DNA from: an uncultured Roseburia sp.
GTDB lineage: Bacteria; Bacillota; Clostridia; Lachnospirales; Lachnospiraceae
Length of the DNA stretch: 47,551 nucleotides
Direction of reading: 5' to 3'
Assembly (NCBI GenBank): GCA_910584215.1
Contig: CAJTYI010000008.1
Span: 1 to 47,551, forward strand
The notes under the pieces were generated by a model. That model was not told the DNA's origin. It worked only from the letters and a program-made list of their open reading frames with translations, and did no database searches. This document shows positions 1 through 8,428 of the stretch, piece after piece; the stretch's first letter is position 1; each line of letters opens with the position of its first letter. The position numbers and the translations under genes are program-made.

Positions 1-77
1 GGGTGCGAAGTGAAAATAGCTGCTGTTGCAGCACGCACCCCGCGCAGCGAGTAGGGAAGAAATCTCCCCTACTCGAT
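1..77. repeat. Copy 1 of exact 77-bp dispersed repeat with two hairpins
   Basis: Bases 1-77 are identical to 42257-42333. The unit folds into two hairpins: GGGTGCG (1-7) pairs with CGCACCC (34-40) around an inner TGCTG/CAGCA stem, and GAGTAGGG (49-56) pairs with CCCTACTC (67-74). Copy 1 begins at the window edge and could extend left; copy 2 diverges immediately on both sides. The bases from 78 to the first gene show no other clear element. It is probably a member of a genome-wide family of structured intergenic repeats; this is an inference from two copies. Confidence 0.9.
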
Positions 78-353
78 CGTGGACCCGTATGGAGAACGAA
101 TAGGCCGCAAAATGATGCCTTTTAAGCGGTTTAGCCAATCCATAAAATTTGGCAGAAGATGATAAAAAAGCATTTATTTCTCGGGTAAAATAGTGTAGAA
201 TAAACTTATAATTTTATATGGAACTGATAATGAGGACTGCATAGGAAAAAGGGGAGTGTGAACAGAAATGCCACACTTGTATTTTGTGTCTGCGCGCTGC
301 TTGACACAGATGTTTCTATGCGCAAGAGCGGCGCAGAAATGGAGAATAATGAT

Positions 354-1406
354 ATGGCAGGATTAGAATTTGACAAGGCACAAGTGGAAGAGATCGTTGA
401 CAAAATTGTGGAGCGTACCATGCGCATGGATATGACATGGGACTGGCCGTGTGGGGTAGCTTATTATGGGATTAGCCGTGCCTATGAAGTGACAAAAAAT
501 GAAAAATACTTAAATCTGCTCAAAGAGAGAGTGGATAAATATATTGAGATCGGCCTGCCGCAGGTATGGACGGTAAATACCTGTGCGATGGGTCATTGCC
601 TGTTGACAATTTATGATGCGACGAACGATCAGAAATACTGGGATATTATCATGAGCAAGATCAATTATCTGAGAAAGGAAGCGCTTCGCTTCGGTGATTC
701 CGTGTTGCAGCACACGGTATCCGCGAACAATGATTTCCCCGAGCAGTGCTGGGCAGACACTTTGTTCATGGCGGCATTTTTCTTGCTGCGCGTGGGTGTG
801 AAGCTTAAGGACGAGGAGATCATCGAGGATGCATTGAATCAGTATTATTGGCATATTCAGTATTTGCAGAATGAAAATACCGGTCTTTGGTATCACGGTT
901 ATGACAATATTGCCGGTGACCATATGTCAGGCTTCTACTGGGGCAGAGCGAACTGCTGGGGTGCGTACACCATGTCTCAGGTCGGCATTATTCTGCCGGA
1001 GAGTTATCTGTATCCCAAGTTCCTTGAAATTGTCGGCTCGATCAATGAGCAGTTGGCAGCGTTGAAAGGATTGCAGACAGAGAACGGACTGTGGAGAACG
1101 ATATTGGATGATCCGGAATCTTACGAGGAAGTATCCGCTTCCGCAGGTATTGCGGCAGCTATGATTACAAAAGGCAATCCGCTGCATATCGAGTATATCA
1201 ATAAGGCGATCAAAGGCATTCTCGCCAATGTGACCGAGGATGGACGCGTGATGAACGTATCCGGCGGCACGGCGGTTATGAAAGACAGAGACGGATATCG
1301 CAATATTTCCAAAAAATGGATTCAGGGCTGGGGCCAGGGTATGGCGCTCGCGTTTTTTGCAGGCGTATTGAATTACGACAACTCCAGAAATGATGGTGCA
1401 CTGTAA
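354..1406 (+). CDS. Glycoside hydrolase family 105, unsaturated rhamnogalacturonyl hydrolase
   Basis: This enzyme hydrolyses the unsaturated galacturonyl residue left at the end of rhamnogalacturonan oligosaccharides by lyases. The (alpha/alpha)6-barrel family is recognised by the opening TWDWPCGVAYYG and the block PEQCWADTLFMAA, whose Asp (residue 135 from this start) aligns with the family's catalytic acid. The length of 350 aa is near the family norm. I chose ATG 354 because GGAG sits 9 bases upstream; ATG 318 and 339 and GTG 258 are in-frame alternatives. No signal peptide is seen, so it should act in the cytoplasm on imported fragments. It leads a run of same-strand pectin genes. YteR/YesR-like activity is inferred from family and neighbours. 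Confidence 0.9.
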   Translation: MAGLEFDKAQVEEIVDKIVERTMRMDMTWDWPCGVAYYGISRAYEVTKNEKYLNLLKERVDKYIEIGLPQVWTVNTCAMGHCLLTIYDATNDQKYWDIIMSKINYLRKEALRFGDSVLQHTVSANNDFPEQCWADTLFMAAFFLLRVGVKLKDEEIIEDALNQYYWHIQYLQNENTGLWYHGYDNIAGDHMSGFYWGRANCWGAYTMSQVGIILPESYLYPKFLEIVGSINEQLAALKGLQTENGLWRTILDDPESYEEVSASAGIAAAMITKGNPLHIEYINKAIKGILANVTEDGRVMNVSGGTAVMKDRDGYRNISKKWIQGWGQGMALAFFAGVLNYDNSRNDGAL

Positions 1407-1468
1407 TCGAAACAATTCCATACCGGAGAGCGTGTGCACCGGTGAGAGATTCGTGACAAGGAGAAGGC

Positions 1469-3109
1469 ATGAGCGTGATGAAATATCAATTTAATCGTCC
1501 TGCAGAGGACAATTATGTCGACGCAGCTAATCTGTATCAGATTGCAGACGATGTCTGGTGCGGTTTTTTGACTGAGGAGAATCGTACACAGGCAAAGCGG
1601 CTGCAGATACCGGAGCTTAACAGTGGAATGGATGCGGTATACTGGCTGCGCGGCCAGGCGGTTTCCAAGCTGGTATCGGATGACAAAGGCTGTTTCGCCG
1701 CCTGGGACGGTGAAGGTGAGATACCGGTTACTTTTGTGACCGATGTTGCCGCAGAGGGCAATTATCAGGTAAAAGTGACGGTGACGGCAGAGCAGGCCAT
1801 CGACGATGCGATGATATATTTAGGCCGCAGGCGTTTGGCATGGCGCGGCAGTCTCGCGGCGGGAGAGTGTTTTGAGGGAACATTTCTTGCCAATATCTGT
1901 CCGATCATTCCCAGGACGTACAGCGACGCCATGGAGGATTTGACGTTGGACGTTACCGTGATTGGTCGGGGGCTTCATTTGACGGCTGTGGAGGCGGAGC
2001 CGTGGCAGGGTCCGACGCTGTACATAGCGGGAGATTCCACGGTGACTGATCAGAGCGCGGATTATCCCTATCTCCCAGGCAGCAGTTATTGCGGATGGGG
2101 GCAGATGATTTCTGCCTATCTGGGGATGCAGATGGCAGTGTCCAACCACTCTCACTCGGGTCTCACTACAGAGAGTTTCCGCAGTGAGGGACATTATGAT
2201 ATCTTAATCGACCGGATCAAAGATGGAGACATCTGTCTGTTTCAATTCGGTCATAATGATCAAAAATTAATGCATTTGATGGCGGACGGCGGCTACCGGG
2301 ATAATCTGGTGCGCTATATCAGAGAGATCAAGGAGAAGGGAGCCAAGCCGGTGCTTGTGACACCGCTGGCGCGCAATAGCTGGAAGGGCAACGACGGTTC
2401 TTATAACGATTTGCTGGAGCCGTTCGATGGCGCGTGTACCCGTTTAGCCAAAGAAACCGGGATACCGGTGCTGCATCTGCATCAAAAGAGTATGGATTTT
2501 GTGACCGCACAGGGCAGGGAGGCGGCAAAGCGCTTTTTCTTTCCGTCCGACTATACGCACAGCAACGATTACGGTGCTTACCTGTTTGCGGGATATGTGT
2601 ATGAGGAGATGGCGGCCAACGGTCTGGTGGACGGCAAGACGCCGTCTGCGTGGATGCCGCCGGCAGAGCTTCCTGCGCTGACTATCCCGGAGGAGTATGC
2701 CAATATGGAGAATCCGGACGCAGAGCATTTATTTGAAAATTTGGAACGACCGCAGGACAATGCGACGCGCACCGATGCGCTTGAGCTTGTGATTACCGCC
2801 ATGCATTTCTTCCCCACCAATGTGTACAACGATATGTTTGAGGATGTGATCGGCCATGAATTGTATGCCGGAACGGTGGAATGTGCCTACCAGAATGGTC
2901 TGATTCCGGATGAGATGGTCGAAGACGGCAAGCTTCACCCGGATTGGCCGGTGACAGGGGAAGAATTTATTAAGATTTTGCGAAACGGTTACCAGAGCAG
3001 AAAGAGTGATGCCGTGGACGTGGCGGCAATTACACCGGAGGACTTTGACGAAAAAGCGCCGATTGCGCGTGGCGTGGCGGCAGAGATTTGTAAAAAATTA
3101 CATATTTAA
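1469..3109 (+). CDS. SGNH-family rhamnogalacturonan acetylesterase with C-terminal SLH-like repeats
   Basis: It likely removes acetyl esters from rhamnogalacturonan fragments (carbohydrate esterase family 12). Residues 1-180 form a beta-rich N-terminal domain. The SGNH hydrolase follows, with the nucleophile in IAGDSTVTD (Ser190), the FGHND block (261-264) and the catalytic pair in SDYTH (Asp361, His364). Residues about 435-546 look like S-layer-homology repeats (FEDVIGHELYAGTVECAYQN, then HPDWPVTGEEF), unusual for a protein with no visible signal peptide. AGGAGA precedes ATG 1469 at good spacing. It lies 62 bases after the GH105 gene and 11 before GH112, so co-transcription is likely. The esterase call is firm; the exact substrate is inferred from context. 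Confidence 0.88.
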   Translation: MSVMKYQFNRPAEDNYVDAANLYQIADDVWCGFLTEENRTQAKRLQIPELNSGMDAVYWLRGQAVSKLVSDDKGCFAAWDGEGEIPVTFVTDVAAEGNYQVKVTVTAEQAIDDAMIYLGRRRLAWRGSLAAGECFEGTFLANICPIIPRTYSDAMEDLTLDVTVIGRGLHLTAVEAEPWQGPTLYIAGDSTVTDQSADYPYLPGSSYCGWGQMISAYLGMQMAVSNHSHSGLTTESFRSEGHYDILIDRIKDGDICLFQFGHNDQKLMHLMADGGYRDNLVRYIREIKEKGAKPVLVTPLARNSWKGNDGSYNDLLEPFDGACTRLAKETGIPVLHLHQKSMDFVTAQGREAAKRFFFPSDYTHSNDYGAYLFAGYVYEEMAANGLVDGKTPSAWMPPAELPALTIPEEYANMENPDAEHLFENLERPQDNATRTDALELVITAMHFFPTNVYNDMFEDVIGHELYAGTVECAYQNGLIPDEMVEDGKLHPDWPVTGEEFIKILRNGYQSRKSDAVDVAAITPEDFDEKAPIARGVAAEICKKLHI

Positions 3110-3120
3110 AGGAGAGTAGA

Positions 3121-5283
3121 ATGTCAGAATTTGATAAGGGAGGATTTACCCTGCCGGGTGAGTCTGGATATGAAGATTTAACATTAAAGATGGCGGAAAA
3201 ATGGGGCGCGGATGTTATCCGCGACAGCGACGGAACTGTTTTGTCGGATGAGATTGTAAATGCCGGATACGGTATTTATTCCACAATCTGTATTATTCGC
3301 GACCACAACGAGTGGGCTAGGGCGCATATGGATAAGCTGCAGCAGAGTTTTCTGATGACGGAGCCGCAGATCGCGGCGGAGGGCGCTCTTACTATACACT
3401 TGATGGACGGATTTTTTGAGGAACAATTTGTTGTCAATGACAGTGATGCTTCTCTCAAATACTGGGAGGTGTACGACCGCACGACGGAGGAGAAAGTAGA
3501 TGCTTCCTGCTGGAGTTATGACAAGACGGGCGGCAATGTGGTGATTTCTGGTGCAACGCCGTTTCACACATACACAGTCAGCTTCCTTGCATATCGCATC
3601 TGGGAAGAAATCTCCATGTACAATCATGTCACCAACAACTGGGACAAGGAACATCTGATGCCGATCGACCCAAGGACGCAGGAAGCCAAGGACTATATGT
3701 ATCAGTGGATGGAGAACTGGTGTGAGACGCATCCTACTACGACAGTCGTGCGTTTTACCTCCATGTTTTATAATTTTGTATGGATTTGGGGCAGTGACGA
3801 GAGGAACAGGAGTCTGTTCTCCGACTGGGGATCGTATGATTTTACCGTGAGCCCCGAGGCACTGGATGATTTTGAGAAAGAATATGGCTACGCACTCTGT
3901 GCGGAGGATTTTATCAATCAGGGTAAACTGCATGTGACCCATATGCCTGCCGGCAAGAAGCAGCGCGATTATATGGAGTTTACGAACCGCTTTGTGGTAG
4001 AGTTCGGCAAGCAGTTGGTAGAGTTGGTACATAAATATGGAAAGAAAGCGTATGTGTTCTACGACGACAGCTGGGTGGGCGTGGAGCCTTACAGTGAGCA
4101 TTTTGAAGAGTTTGGTTTTGACGGATTAATCAAATGTGTGTTCTCGGGGTACGAGGCAAGGCTCTGTGCCGGCGCCAAGGTGGAGACGCACGAGCTGCGC
4201 TTACATCCGTATCTGTTCCCGGTTGGTCTTGGCGGGGCGCCTACCTTTACCGAGGGCGGCAATCCCACGCTTGAGGCGAAGAAATATTGGAACAGTATCC
4301 GGCGCGCGCTGCTGCGCCAGCCGGTGGACCGTATCGGTCTTGGAGGCTATCTGCATCTGGTTGAGCCGTATCCTGATTTCTGTGATTATATTGAGACTGT
4401 CGGAAAAGAGTTCCGCAGAATTAAGTCCATGCACGGAGACGGCGGTGTGTATACGCTGCCCTGCAAGGTAGCCGTACTGCACAGCTGGGGCAGTCTGCGC
4501 TCCTGGACCCTGTCGGGCCATTTTCATGAGACTTATATGCACGACCTGATTCATGTCAATGAGGCGCTCTCGGGACTTCCGGTTGATGTCAAATTCATTG
4601 ATTTTGAGGATGTGAAGGCGGGAGCTCTTGCGGATGTCAATATCGTCATCAATGCGGGCCGCGCGGGCACTGCGTGGAGCGGCGGCGATGCTTGGAAAGA
4701 TGCAGCCCTTGTGGAGACATTGCAGAAGTGGGTATATGATGGCGGCGTATTTATCGGTGTCGGAGAACCCTCCGCGACGGAAGGTTATCAGACGTATTTC
4801 CGCATGGCGTCCGTGCTTGGTGTGGATGAGGATACCGGTGCCAGAGTGTGCCATGGCAGATGGCAGTATGACGTAAACACTGATATTGCAAAGAAAGTGT
4901 TCCCAGAGGGCGCAGGCGTTCCGGCGAGAGATCATCTGTACTTGACCGACGGCAAGGCGGATGTGCTCGCGGATGCAAACGGCATCCCCACGGCGGCCGT
5001 ACACGATTTTGGCAAGGGCAGGGGTATCTATCTTGGCGGCTTTGAGGTCAATAACGCCAACACGCGCTTGCTGCTCAATCTTATGCTGTACGGATTGGGA
5101 TTGGAGCTCGACCAGAATTATCTGACGGACAATGCGCAGGCAGAGTGTGCTTATTATCCGGCGAGCGGCAAACTCGTGGTGATCAACAACAGTGGTGAGA
5201 AGATCAGTACCGGCATTAAGACCGAGAAGGGAACCAAGAATTTTGTGCTTGATGCATTTGAGACGCAGATTGTAGATTTATAA
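3121..5283 (+). CDS. GH112 phosphorylase, probably D-galactosyl-beta-1,4-L-rhamnose phosphorylase
   Basis: GH112 enzymes phosphorolyse beta-galactosides to alpha-galactose 1-phosphate and the free acceptor sugar. The family shows in GGFTLPGESGYE near the N-terminus, KWGADVIRDSDGT (28-39) and YDDSWVGVEPY (from residue 314), which holds the probable catalytic Asp. The length, 720 aa, is full. GH112 contains lacto-N-biose/galacto-N-biose phosphorylases and galactosyl-rhamnose phosphorylases. The flanking rhamnogalacturonan enzymes and an L-rhamnose mutarotase favour the galactosyl-rhamnose type; this specificity is inference. No signal peptide is seen, so it is cytoplasmic. GGAGAG precedes ATG 3121. 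Confidence 0.9.
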   Translation: MSEFDKGGFTLPGESGYEDLTLKMAEKWGADVIRDSDGTVLSDEIVNAGYGIYSTICIIRDHNEWARAHMDKLQQSFLMTEPQIAAEGALTIHLMDGFFEEQFVVNDSDASLKYWEVYDRTTEEKVDASCWSYDKTGGNVVISGATPFHTYTVSFLAYRIWEEISMYNHVTNNWDKEHLMPIDPRTQEAKDYMYQWMENWCETHPTTTVVRFTSMFYNFVWIWGSDERNRSLFSDWGSYDFTVSPEALDDFEKEYGYALCAEDFINQGKLHVTHMPAGKKQRDYMEFTNRFVVEFGKQLVELVHKYGKKAYVFYDDSWVGVEPYSEHFEEFGFDGLIKCVFSGYEARLCAGAKVETHELRLHPYLFPVGLGGAPTFTEGGNPTLEAKKYWNSIRRALLRQPVDRIGLGGYLHLVEPYPDFCDYIETVGKEFRRIKSMHGDGGVYTLPCKVAVLHSWGSLRSWTLSGHFHETYMHDLIHVNEALSGLPVDVKFIDFEDVKAGALADVNIVINAGRAGTAWSGGDAWKDAALVETLQKWVYDGGVFIGVGEPSATEGYQTYFRMASVLGVDEDTGARVCHGRWQYDVNTDIAKKVFPEGAGVPARDHLYLTDGKADVLADANGIPTAAVHDFGKGRGIYLGGFEVNNANTRLLLNLMLYGLGLELDQNYLTDNAQAECAYYPASGKLVVINNSGEKISTGIKTEKGTKNFVLDAFETQIVDL

Positions 5284-5285
5284 AA

Positions 5286-5382
5286 ACCGATGCGCAAAAG
5301 GAAGATCAGTAAGACCGATGCGCGAAAAGAAGATCAGTAAGACCGATGTGCGAAAGACAGATCAGTAAAAACCGATGCGCGG
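5286..5382. repeat. Tandem repeat, 28-29 bp unit, about 3.4 copies
   Basis: Three near-identical units start at 5286, 5314 and 5342, each beginning ACCGATG and ending GATCAGTAA, followed by a partial unit at 5371-5382. The array starts two bases after the GH112 stop codon and fills the gap to rhaM. It resembles other short tandem arrays flanking genes in this window. Function is not evident; replication slippage is the simplest origin. Confidence 0.9.
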
Positions 5383-5412
5383 ATGTTAGCGTCGAGAAGG
5401 AGAGTGGAAATA

Positions 5413-5724
5413 ATGGTAAAAGGATTTAAAATGAAACTCTATCCAGGACAGGAAGCAGAGTATGAGAAACGTCACAATGAATTGTGGCAGGAAATGAAAG
5501 ATATGATTCATGAGCACGGTGGAAAGAATTATACGATCTTTCTGGATAAGGAGACTTTGACTTTATTTGGTTATATTGAGATTGAGGATGAGGAACTCTG
5601 GGCGAAGGGCGCGGATACTGCCATCAACCGCAAGTGGTGGGATTTCATGGCGGATATCATGGAGACGAACCCGGATAACAGTCCTGTGTCCATCGATTTA
5701 AAGCCGCTGTTTCACTTAGATTAA
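5413..5724 (+). CDS. rhaM: L-rhamnose mutarotase
   Basis: It interconverts the alpha and beta anomers of L-rhamnose, speeding its entry into catabolism. The 103-aa protein has the family length and its signature blocks: the early His (residue 21, KRHNELW), HGGKNYTIFLD, RKWWDFM and NPDNSPVS near the C-terminus. I chose ATG 5413, preceded by AAGGAGAG; an upstream ATG at 5383 lies in the repeat array and adds only unconserved residues. It follows the galactosyl-rhamnose phosphorylase candidate, whose product would be free rhamnose, which strengthens the pathway assignment of both. Confidence 0.95.
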   Translation: MVKGFKMKLYPGQEAEYEKRHNELWQEMKDMIHEHGGKNYTIFLDKETLTLFGYIEIEDEELWAKGADTAINRKWWDFMADIMETNPDNSPVSIDLKPLFHLD

Positions 5725-5744
5725 CAGGAGTAAGGCAAAGGGAG

Positions 5745-5777
5745 ACCGGAAGGAGCGGAGCAGTCTGTCCTTCCGGT
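5745..5777 (+). terminator. Intergenic hairpin, possible attenuator or weak terminator
   Basis: ACCGGAAGGA (5745-5754) and TCCTTCCGGT (5768-5777) form a perfect 10-bp stem with a 13-base loop between rhaM and the first GH43 gene. Only a short T run follows, so full termination is doubtful; it may shield the upstream transcript end or tune GH43 expression. Confidence 0.5.
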
Positions 5778-5822
5778 TTCTGCGTTGGAAGAAAAGGACC
5801 AGGAAAGGGGAATGTGCGGCAT

Positions 5823-7151
5823 ATGAGAATCGAGCTGAAAGCAGTTGACGTGAAGCCGTTCGAGGATCTTCATGTGGAAAAAGATGGAAAACTTGCAGAC
5901 CGACTTGCACAGAGACGGCAAACTGTCATATACAGTGACGGCAGTGAGAAACATTTTACTATCAAATGGAATGAGCGCGACCTTGCGGCAGTAGATACGG
6001 CGCAGGCGGGGAGCTATGAGATAGAGGGCACTGTGGTATATCCGGAATATGGGGATATTTTGGTGGAACAGAGGGCTGACCCCTATGTGTTGCGGGCGGA
6101 TGACGGCTATTATTACTTTACAGCATCCTATCCGGTGTGCGGCAGTGAGGAAAACAGAAATGGAGTTGGGTACGACCGCATTGTGCTGCGGCGGGCAAAG
6201 TCGATCGCAGGGCTGCGGCAGGCAAAGGAGGTGACGCTCTGGCATCAGAAAGATTCCACGCGGGTGCACCGCTATGTCTGGGCGCCGGAACTGCACAAGA
6301 TCGGTGAAAGTTATTATATTTTGTTTACGGCGAGCGTTGAGGAGGACAATGTCTGGGGAATCCGCCCCCATATGCTAAAGTGTGTCGGAAAAGATCTGAT
6401 GGATGCGGCAAGCTGGAATACGCCGGACGAGTCCAATCTTTACCGCGTGGAGGGCTGTGGGGGGGATTGTCTTCCTTTTGAGGACTTTTCGCTGGATATG
6501 ACCTATTTTGAGAACCGCGGGAGACACTATGTGGCGTGGGCGCAAAAAGAGAACGAATTTTCTGATATCTACCTGGCCGAGATCGGTGCGGATGAGCCCT
6601 GGAAGCTGGTCAGTCCTTGCGTGCTTTTGACGAGGCCGGAGTATCGTTGGGAGATGCAGGGCAATGTAAAAGTAAATGAGGGGCCGATTCTTCTGAAGAC
6701 GGCAGAGAAGCTCTATCTTGCTTTTTCTGCGTCCGCGGTAGACTATACCTATTGTATTGGTTTTTTGGAAGCCTCCTGTGAGGATGATCTGCTCGCGCCG
6801 GGTGCCTGGAAAAAATACGACTATCCGTTTTTGTCCAGCGATGATTTCAAGGATCAGTGCGGCCCTGGCCACAACTCATTTACGACGGACGAAAACGGCA
6901 ATGTGGTGCTGGTTTATCATGCGAGACCGTTTGCGTGTTCCAACGCCCAGGACGCGGATGGCAATTATGGCAGATGTTCTTATGTGGAGCCGGGGAAAGA
7001 GGCATTGAGCGACCCTTGCCGCCATGCGCGGGCGAAGGGGATTCACTTTGCGGCGGACGGTCTGCCAGTGCTGCACTTGTCGGCAGCGGAAGAACTGCCC
7101 GAACGATTCCGCACGGTGAGAACAAAGATTATTGTGGAAGGAGAGGATTGA
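5823..7151 (+). CDS. GH43 family enzyme with N-terminal Ig-like domain (arabinofuranosidase-like)
   Basis: A five-bladed beta-propeller glycosidase that probably trims arabinose or related side chains from pectic oligosaccharides. Residues 1-75 resemble a bacterial Ig-like (Big_4) domain, with SDGSEKHFTIKW and GSYEIEGTV. The GH43 body begins with the catalytic-base Asp in ADPYVLRADDG, continues with YVWAPELHKIG, and has the catalytic-acid Glu in KVNEGPILLK. The length is 442 aa from ATG 5823; GTG 5814 is an alternative because the purine-rich ribosome binding site (AGGAAAGGGG, 5801-5810) could serve either. No secretion signal is visible. The stop codon lies one base before the next GH43 start, so the two are translationally linked. 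Exact substrate is not determinable here. Confidence 0.87.
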   Translation: MRIELKAVDVKPFEDLHVEKDGKLADRLAQRRQTVIYSDGSEKHFTIKWNERDLAAVDTAQAGSYEIEGTVVYPEYGDILVEQRADPYVLRADDGYYYFTASYPVCGSEENRNGVGYDRIVLRRAKSIAGLRQAKEVTLWHQKDSTRVHRYVWAPELHKIGESYYILFTASVEEDNVWGIRPHMLKCVGKDLMDAASWNTPDESNLYRVEGCGGDCLPFEDFSLDMTYFENRGRHYVAWAQKENEFSDIYLAEIGADEPWKLVSPCVLLTRPEYRWEMQGNVKVNEGPILLKTAEKLYLAFSASAVDYTYCIGFLEASCEDDLLAPGAWKKYDYPFLSSDDFKDQCGPGHNSFTTDENGNVVLVYHARPFACSNAQDADGNYGRCSYVEPGKEALSDPCRHARAKGIHFAADGLPVLHLSAAEELPERFRTVRTKIIVEGED

Positions 7152-7152
7152 T

Positions 7153-8064
7153 ATGCGGCAGGCTGGATATCTTTTTGTGACATTTACAGATGGGAGGGAG
7201 GACGGGGAGCAGATTTATTTTGCCGTCAGCCGGGACGGTCTGCACTGGCAGGATTTAAACGGCGGTAATCCGGTGCTGACATCGTCGATCGGAGAAAAAG
7301 GAGCCAGAGATCCGTTTTTGCTGCGTTCTGTGGACGGAAATCATTTCTTTCTCATCGCCACAGATCTGCGCATCGCAAACGGAAAGGGATGGGATGTGGC
7401 TCAGTACGCGGGAAGCAGGGATTTACTCATTTGGGAATCCGACGATCTGGTACATTGGAGCGAGGAGCGGAGTGTGACGCTCGGCGTCGAGGGGGCCGGT
7501 TGTGTCTGGGCGCCGGAGGCAATCTATGACAGGAAGCGTGACGCTTATCTGGTATTTTATGCTTCGATGGTGAAGCTTGCGGGGGACGCGGAGCCCAAAC
7601 AGCGGATTTACAGCGTATATACCAGAGATTTTAAGGAGTTTACCGAGCCGAAAGTTTATATTGAGCGGACAAATCATGTCATTGATACCACGATCGTAGA
7701 AGACAACGGCAGGTATTACCGTTTTTCCAAAGATGAGACGACAAAACGAATCCGTATGGACAGCGGCTGCGATTTACAGGGAGAGTTCCAGGAGATTTCC
7801 TCGGAGGCGCTTGCGACGCTGTACGGCGTCGAGGGCCCGGAAATCTACTATTTGCAGGAACAAAAGCAGTGGTGCCTGATCGTCGATCAATTTGCAGAGC
7901 ACAAAGGATACCTGCCGCTGGTGTGCAAAGACCTCGCCGCAGGAGATTTCTCCGTCAAAGAGCAGGGAAGTTACGATATGGGGGGCTTTAAGAAGCGGCA
8001 CGGCTCCGTTGTCGCGTTGACAGAGGAAGAATATGAGCGGTTGCTGAGCGCGTATCGAGGGTAA
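7153..8064 (+). CDS. GH43 family glycosidase, single-domain
   Basis: A compact 303-aa beta-propeller hydrolase. The catalytic triad blocks are visible: ARDPFLLRSVDG with the base Asp, VWAPEAIYD with the modulating region, and GVEGPEIYY with the acid Glu. It probably releases arabinose or xylose from short side chains, with specificity unknown. GGAGAGG at 7140-7146 precedes ATG 7153; this start is one base after the upstream GH43 stop, typical of coupling. No signal peptide is seen, matching the rest of the cluster. It is the last pectin gene, followed by a structured, terminator-like region. Confidence 0.85.
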   Translation: MRQAGYLFVTFTDGREDGEQIYFAVSRDGLHWQDLNGGNPVLTSSIGEKGARDPFLLRSVDGNHFFLIATDLRIANGKGWDVAQYAGSRDLLIWESDDLVHWSEERSVTLGVEGAGCVWAPEAIYDRKRDAYLVFYASMVKLAGDAEPKQRIYSVYTRDFKEFTEPKVYIERTNHVIDTTIVEDNGRYYRFSKDETTKRIRMDSGCDLQGEFQEISSEALATLYGVEGPEIYYLQEQKQWCLIVDQFAEHKGYLPLVCKDLAAGDFSVKEQGSYDMGGFKKRHGSVVALTEEEYERLLSAYRG

Positions 8065-8128
8065 GCCCTGATCAAATGAAAGACATTTCATTCACGAGTT
8101 TAAAATAGTTTCCTATCATTATGATACA

Positions 8129-8218
8129 AAATCCCCGATCGGGGAAGACTAGCCAGTGCACAGGAACTGTCATGTATCCTGCAGGGTCTTCCGCGGCAGG
8201 GGATTTATCTGTTTTTGA
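8129..8218 (+). terminator. Nested rod-like hairpin ending in a T run; terminator or small RNA
   Basis: In the 364-base gap between GH43 and hrcA, AAATCCCC (8129-8136) pairs with GGGGATTT (8199-8206), GGAAGAC (8143-8149) with GTCTTCC (8186-8192), and CAGGA (8161-8165) with TCCTG (8177-8181). A TTTTT run follows at about 8212. This is more elaborate than a simple terminator, so a small structured RNA is possible. A second small hairpin (GCGGG 8248-8252 with CCCGC 8262-8266, T-rich loop) lies just downstream. It matches no RNA family that I can name. Confidence 0.55.
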
Positions 8219-8312
8219 GAGGCGTCGCCGCGGCTTCTAAGGAGTGCGCGGGATTTTTTTGCCCGCTAATCATGAAAAAACTATAAACTTTACCAGAATA
8301 TCAAAAATAAGG

Positions 8313-8341
8313 TTGACAAAGAAAAATAATGGTGCTATCTT
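8313..8341 (+). promoter_or_regulatory. Sigma-A promoter of the hrcA operon
   Basis: TTGACA (8313-8318) and TATCTT (8336-8341) are separated by exactly 17 bases. The predicted start near 8348 places the CIRCE operator in the first transcribed bases, the classic arrangement for HrcA control. Confidence 0.9.
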
Positions 8342-8356
8342 AAGTACATAAAGATA

Positions 8357-8383
8357 TTAGCACTCTACACAATTGAGTGCTAA
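8357..8383. promoter_or_regulatory. CIRCE operator (HrcA binding site)
   Basis: TTAGCACTC (8357-8365), nine spacer bases, then GAGTGCTAA (8375-8383): a perfect CIRCE inverted repeat. HrcA bound here represses the operon until heat stress diverts chaperone activity from HrcA. It lies 45 bases before the hrcA start. Confidence 0.98.
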
Positions 8384-8428
8384 CAGAACACCCGCGAAAG
8401 CGAATAACGAAGATAGCTGGAGAAGTGG

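Noticed and set aside
258..353. N-terminal extension of the GH105 protein from GTG 258, possibly a signal peptide
   Set aside because: The segment is not conserved in type, has no clear positively charged start plus cleavage site, and ATG 354 has the better ribosome binding site.
3184..5004. Long minus-strand open frames opposite the GH112 gene
   Set aside because: Their translations show no family motifs, and the plus-strand GH112 is complete and conserved. They result from codon bias on the coding strand.
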